A DNA stretch of 64,000 bases from JBDWFY01 sp964291365 (GTDB taxonomy: Bacteria > Pseudomonadota > Alphaproteobacteria > Rhizobiales > Stappiaceae): positions 102,416-166,415 of the forward strand of contig OZ219953.1 of NCBI GenBank assembly GCA_964291365.2, written 5' to 3'. The position numbers were made by a program, and so were the translations under genes. This document shows, piece by piece, positions 59,533-64,000 of the stretch. Every line of letters starts with the position of its first letter. Within the stretch, counting starts at the first letter, position 1. The notes beneath the pieces were generated by a model that was given only the letters and a program-made list of their open reading frames with translations, did not search any database and was not told the origin of the DNA.

Positions 59533-60265
59533 TATATAAATATAAGCATACTTGTACATACAGGAAAAAACACCCAGATGTATAGATAAGTACAAACTCA
59601 CATGTACGCACAGAGATACACAGGGTACAAATATACACATATACACACATACATGCATTCACATACATGAAGGTACATATGTACATTCACAGACATAAAG
59701 GTACAAATATGCACATGTACACATACACCCTTTCACACGCATAAAGGTACACATGTACAAACATACACATAATCACACACATAAAGGTATATACACACAC
59801 ATGTACACACATACACACATATAAAGGGACAAACATACATGTACACACATACACACATTCACAAACATAAGGGTACAAACACACACATGTACACACATGA
59901 ACTCACATAAAGGTACACACACATGTACACACATACATTCACACACAAACATACGTTTACACAAATAAAGGTGAAAACACGCATACACATCACACACAAA
60001 GGTACAAACACATACATGTACACACAAATTCACACAAAGATACAAATGTACACATGTACACACATTCACACACAAAGGTAAATACACATGTATGTACACA
60101 CATTCACTCACATAGTCACAAGCACGCATGTACAAACATACACATTCACACATAAATGTGCAAACACACACATGTACGCACACACAAAGATACACACATT
60201 TACATAAATACAGGTAAAATGTACATATATGCACACATTCACACACTTAAAGTTACAAACACATA
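59533..60265. repeat. ACAC minisatellite, segment 2
   Basis: Tandem units of about 36-52 bp follow the pattern ACATGTACACACATACA, CATTCACACACATAAAGG, TACAAACACAC. Long frames on both strands (His/Thr-rich or Cys/Val-rich) are composition artefacts. Confidence 0.85.
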
Positions 60266-60945
60266 TGTGACCGGATCTGAGAAAATCCGGCATATTGACC
60301 AAACGCGCACATGGCGCAATGCGCGTTTTTAGTACCACAGGTAAAAAAAATGTCAAGGTCCAGTTTTTGTCATATTTATGTCAGAAAACCTCTCTATTAT
60401 CCTTTGCCGTCACCTACGGAGGGTAAGCGTAAGTTACCAAGGCAAAATAAGCCTACATTTCGACCTACCTAGTCTGTACAGCTGCCGTACACGGAGCCCG
60501 TTGCTAAGGGCGTTAATTAGAATTCCCGCTCGCGGGCTGTCTGGATACAGCTAGATTCGTCGAACTACTGTACGTTCACTCACCTTTTAAGCTTCTTGGG
60601 CATCGAAGAAGAAGCGGCTCTCGTTATCGACGACGAAGTTCGAGACTAGCTTGACATTAGCGTTCATTTCAAACAGCTCCGCCCAGGTCCATTTAATTGA
60701 TTTCCGGTTCACGCGTAGTATACAGAAACGCCATACGCGTACATAGCAACGCCTTCAAACCGTAATTTCTCGTTTTCTATGCTTGTATCGCGATCGTGAA
60801 AAAAGCGCTCTAGCTCCAAAGCGAAGCGCGCGATCGGTCTCAGGCTTGGAGGTAGGTTAGCTCTATGGTAGAGGTTTTCAATAATACAGCTAAATAAAAT
60901 TTCATAGAATGGGCAATATGGCGGATTTTCTCAGATCCGGTCACA
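60266..60945 (+). mobile_element. TGTGACC-end TIR element, copy E3 (best preserved)
   Basis: The left end TGTGACCGGATCTGAGAAAA and the complement of the right end are identical over 24 bp and continue with one mismatch through CATATTG. TA flanks both sides (60264-60265 and 60946-60947). The 680-bp interior is non-coding, with CCCGTTGCTAAGGGCG and AAGAAGCGGCTCTCG segments shared with E1 and E2. The TA duplication suggests mobilisation by a Tc1/mariner-like or related transposase. Confidence 0.85.
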
Positions 60946-61261
60946 TATATGTACACACATACACACATACACATGTACACACATTCACACACATAAAGGT
61001 ATAAACACATACATGTACACACCTACATTCACACACATAAAGATACAATCACTCACATATACACACATACACACATTCACTCGCATAAAGGTACAAACAC
61101 ACACATGTACACACATACACATTCACACACATAAAAAGATGCAAACACACACATGTACACACATACATTCACATACATAGATATAAAGACACATTTACAC
61201 AAATAATGGTAAAAACACACATATACATACATAGAGACATTCACACAAAGGTACAAACATA
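60946..61261. repeat. ACAC minisatellite, segment 3
   Basis: The same A/C-rich units with the ATAAAGGTACAAACACAC phrase. No gene. Confidence 0.85.
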
Positions 61262-61929
61262 TGTGACCCTCCACGAGAAAACCAAGCATAATGCGCTGGA
61301 CATCAATCTGAGATACAGGCCATAATAATCGCTTGGGCTGATAATTATCGAATTTCACTTTTTGGCATAGATCGATAGAGGAATCATTCCTCTACACGAA
61401 AATCTGCTTCGTAGCTTCTAGAACGCTATATTTACCGAGTTATGGCTCGAAGAAGTCAGCCGTGTAGCTACATAGAGCGTTCATGGCACGGACTCGTTGC
61501 TGTAGGCAACCGTGGCAGCTGCGAATAAAAAAGTCGCCAGCCACTTTTCTTCTTCGATTTTGTGTACAAACAAGCCTTAGAAACGCTTGTCTTCTCGTTC
61601 TTTTCCATCGAAACGGCGAGTGCTGCTCTCGTTCGAGCGTTTTGGAGCCATCTAGCTCGTTGACTTTGTGGGCGGGGCCACGGATTTTTAATAAACGGCG
61701 AGTATACGGACTTCCGCGTGCAATGTACGTAGCAATGTTTCGTTGCACTTTCTGCAAAACTATAGTACGGGCGATCTGGGTACATTTTGGCTCATATCTA
61801 CATGACTATACGGGCTAGAGACTTCAAATTTGCAGGAGCAGCAGTTCAAAGGTTGTAGTTGGTAATGGTGGCCTTAACTCAAAATCGGTTGTCAGCGTAT
61901 TATGCTTGGTTTTGTCATGGAAGGTCACA
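61262..61929. mobile_element. TGTGACC-end TIR element, E4 (second family)
   Basis: It starts TGTGACCCTCCACGAGAAAA and ends, on the opposite strand, TGTGACCTTCCATGACAAAA. Both ends continue into CCAAGCATAAT, giving about 33-bp TIRs. TA flanks both sides (61260-61261 and 61930-61931). The interior is unrelated to E1-E3 apart from the first 7 bases of the ends. Overlapping ~105-aa frames on both strands have no recognised motif. Confidence 0.82.
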
Positions 61930-64000
61930 TATGCAAACACCCACATGTACACACACACATTCACTCACAAAAAGGTACAAACACACACATGATACACATT
62001 CATACACATAAAGATGCAAGCACACACGTACACACATACATTCACACACGGACACATACACACATTTACACAAATAAAGATGTACATACATACACACATT
62101 CAAACACATAAAGGTACAAACACATACATGTACACAGATACACACATTCACACACATAAATGTATAAGCATACCATGTACACACATTCACACACATAAAG
62201 GGACAACCACATGCATGCACGCACATTCACACAAATAAAGGTACAAACACATACATGTACACACATACACATTCTCACACATTAAGGGACAAACACATGT
62301 ACACACATACACACATTCACTCACACAAAGGTACAAACACATGTACACTTACATATTAACACACATAAATGTGCAAACACACACATGTACATACATTCAT
62401 TCACTACAAAGATACAAACACACACACATTTACACAAATAAAGGTAAAAACACACATGTGCATACATACACACATTTACACATAAAGGAACAAACACACA
62501 TGCACACACATGCACACGTTCACACACATAAAGATACAACACACATGAACACACATACACACATTCACACACATAAAGGTACACACACATGTATACATAC
62601 ACACATTCACAGACATAAAGGTACAGACACACACATGTACACACATTCACACATAAAGGTACACACATATGTACACACATACACACATTCACACCCATAA
62701 ATGTAAAAACACACATGTACACATACACACATTCACACACATTAAGGTACGCACACATGTACACACAAGAATTATACACCACATACATATATAGATATAC
62801 ACATGTACACACTTTCACACACATAAGGGTACAAACACATGCATGTACACACACATTCACATGCATAAACTAGAAATACACATGTACACACGCATGCTTA
62901 CACAAACGTGTACACACACATACAGACACGTACACACGCACACACATGTGCTTGCATACAGTTACACACAGGGACAAACACACACTCATGTATAAGTATA
63001 AAGACACATACATACACATACACATATTCACACACACAAATACACACTTGTACACATACATTCACACACCAATAAAGGTACAAACACACATATGCACATA
63101 TTCACACACATGAAGGTGCAAACACATACATGTACACACATTCACACACATAAAAGTTCAAACACATATATGTACACACATACATACATTCTCACACAGA
63201 GGGACAAACACACATGTACACACATACACACATTCACAGACATAAAGGTGCAAACACACACACGTACACATTTACACACATTCACTCACATAAAAGTACA
63301 AACACACATGTACACACACACATTCACACAAAATGGTACAAACATACACATGTACACACGTACACCCATTCACACACATAAAGGTACAAACACACATGTA
63401 CACACACACATTCACAAACATAAAGGTACAAACACACACACATGTACACACATACACATATTCACAAACATAAAGGTACAAACACACACATGTACACACA
63501 TACACACATTCACACACAAAAGTACAAACGCATATACACATGTACACACATTTACGCACATAAAGGTACACATGTACACACATACACACATTCACACACA
63601 TAAAAGTACACACACATGTACACACATACACATTCACAAAGGTACAAACACACACATGACACGTATACATACGTTCACACATAAAGGTACACATACATGT
63701 ACACACATACATTAACACACATAAATGTAAAAACACACACATGTACACATACACACATTCACGCACATTAAGGTACAAACATATGTACACACATACATAC
63801 ATTCACACACATAGAGGTACAAACATACACATGTACACACATTCACATACATAAAGGTACACACATGTACACACCAATTGTACACCACATATATATACAC
63901 ATTCACATGCATAGAGGTACAAAACACACATGTACACACATGTGCATACACAAACGTGTACACACATGTACATGAATACAGTTGCACAAAACACACACTT
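61930..64000. repeat. ACAC minisatellite, segment 4 (runs off the window)
   Basis: Over 2 kb of imperfect 36-52-bp units based on ACATGTACACACATACACAC, ATTCACACACATAAAGG and TACAAACACAC. Some units carry ACACCAATTGTACACCACATA-like variants (near 62768 and 63873, also near 58818). Frames of 119-207 aa on the plus strand and 176-181 aa on the minus strand reflect the lack of stop codons in CA-rich DNA. Confidence 0.88.

Noticed and set aside
61440..61818. Three overlapping ~105-111-aa frames inside E4
   Set aside because: They overlap on opposite strands within a short TIR element and show no conserved motif; chance frames in GC-richer DNA.
58707..64000. Long His/Thr-rich plus-strand and Cys/Val-rich minus-strand frames
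   Set aside because: CA-rich minisatellite lacks stop codons on both strands; frames overlap in all registers and have no motif.

Overview
This is eukaryotic DNA. It has intron-bearing genes, tandem satellite arrays, metazoan-type DNA transposons (CACTA/EnSpm and PIF/Harbinger), short TIR elements and AATAAA signals. There is no operon, CRISPR array, rRNA or convincing tRNA. A marine invertebrate is likely and a sponge is my best guess, but that rests on general repeat character, not on a diagnostic gene. I see no host protein-coding gene; every real coding region belongs to a transposon.

Layout. Positions 1-48.4 kb are one satellite domain. Its main component (S1) has a monomer of about 75-81 bp: CAA-rich triplet sequence followed by a conserved palindromic core (CTAGAGCTCTCTAGAGC). 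S1 fills 1-5.87, 7.15-15.78, 16.1-31.2 and 36.6-44.1 kb. It carries several recent segmental tandem duplications (units near 0.66, 0.7, 1.4-1.5 and 1.7 kb). Both sides and several internal islands hold a looser sister repeat (S2) with a recurring block around GTGATTGAAGCTATTGATTT. The satellite is interrupted by a complete 5,393-bp CACTA-type transposon (31219-36611), a 163-bp fold-back insert at 40369-40531 with a hammerhead-like core, and a 273-bp TA-flanked MITE (46845-47117).

The CACTA element is the most informative object. It has imperfect ~30-bp TIRs starting CACAGG, a TCA target duplication, and an empty site that can be reconstructed inside S1. GTTTAA/TTAAAC subterminal repeats are dense at both ends. 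Two divergent genes are present: a 909-aa tnp2-type transposase on the minus strand and a five-exon gene on the plus strand encoding a 300-aa coiled-coil/basic protein. By analogy with plant TNPD/TNPA, the second protein may bind the subterminal repeats; that is inference.

From 48.5 to 55.3 kb the DNA is non-coding and built of nested fold-back modules (arms A-B-B'-A' spanning 50545-54973) flanked by direct repeats. From 55.3 to 57.1 kb lies a broken PIF/Harbinger element: an intact Myb/SANT-like gene facing a truncated, frameshifted HARBI1-type transposase. A GGCGGAA-rich inverted-repeat element follows (57367-58074). From 58.7 kb to the end is a second array, an ACAC-rich minisatellite with a unit of about 36-52 bp. 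It is interrupted by four TIR elements of 640-700 bp with TGTGACC ends; three have clear TA duplications.
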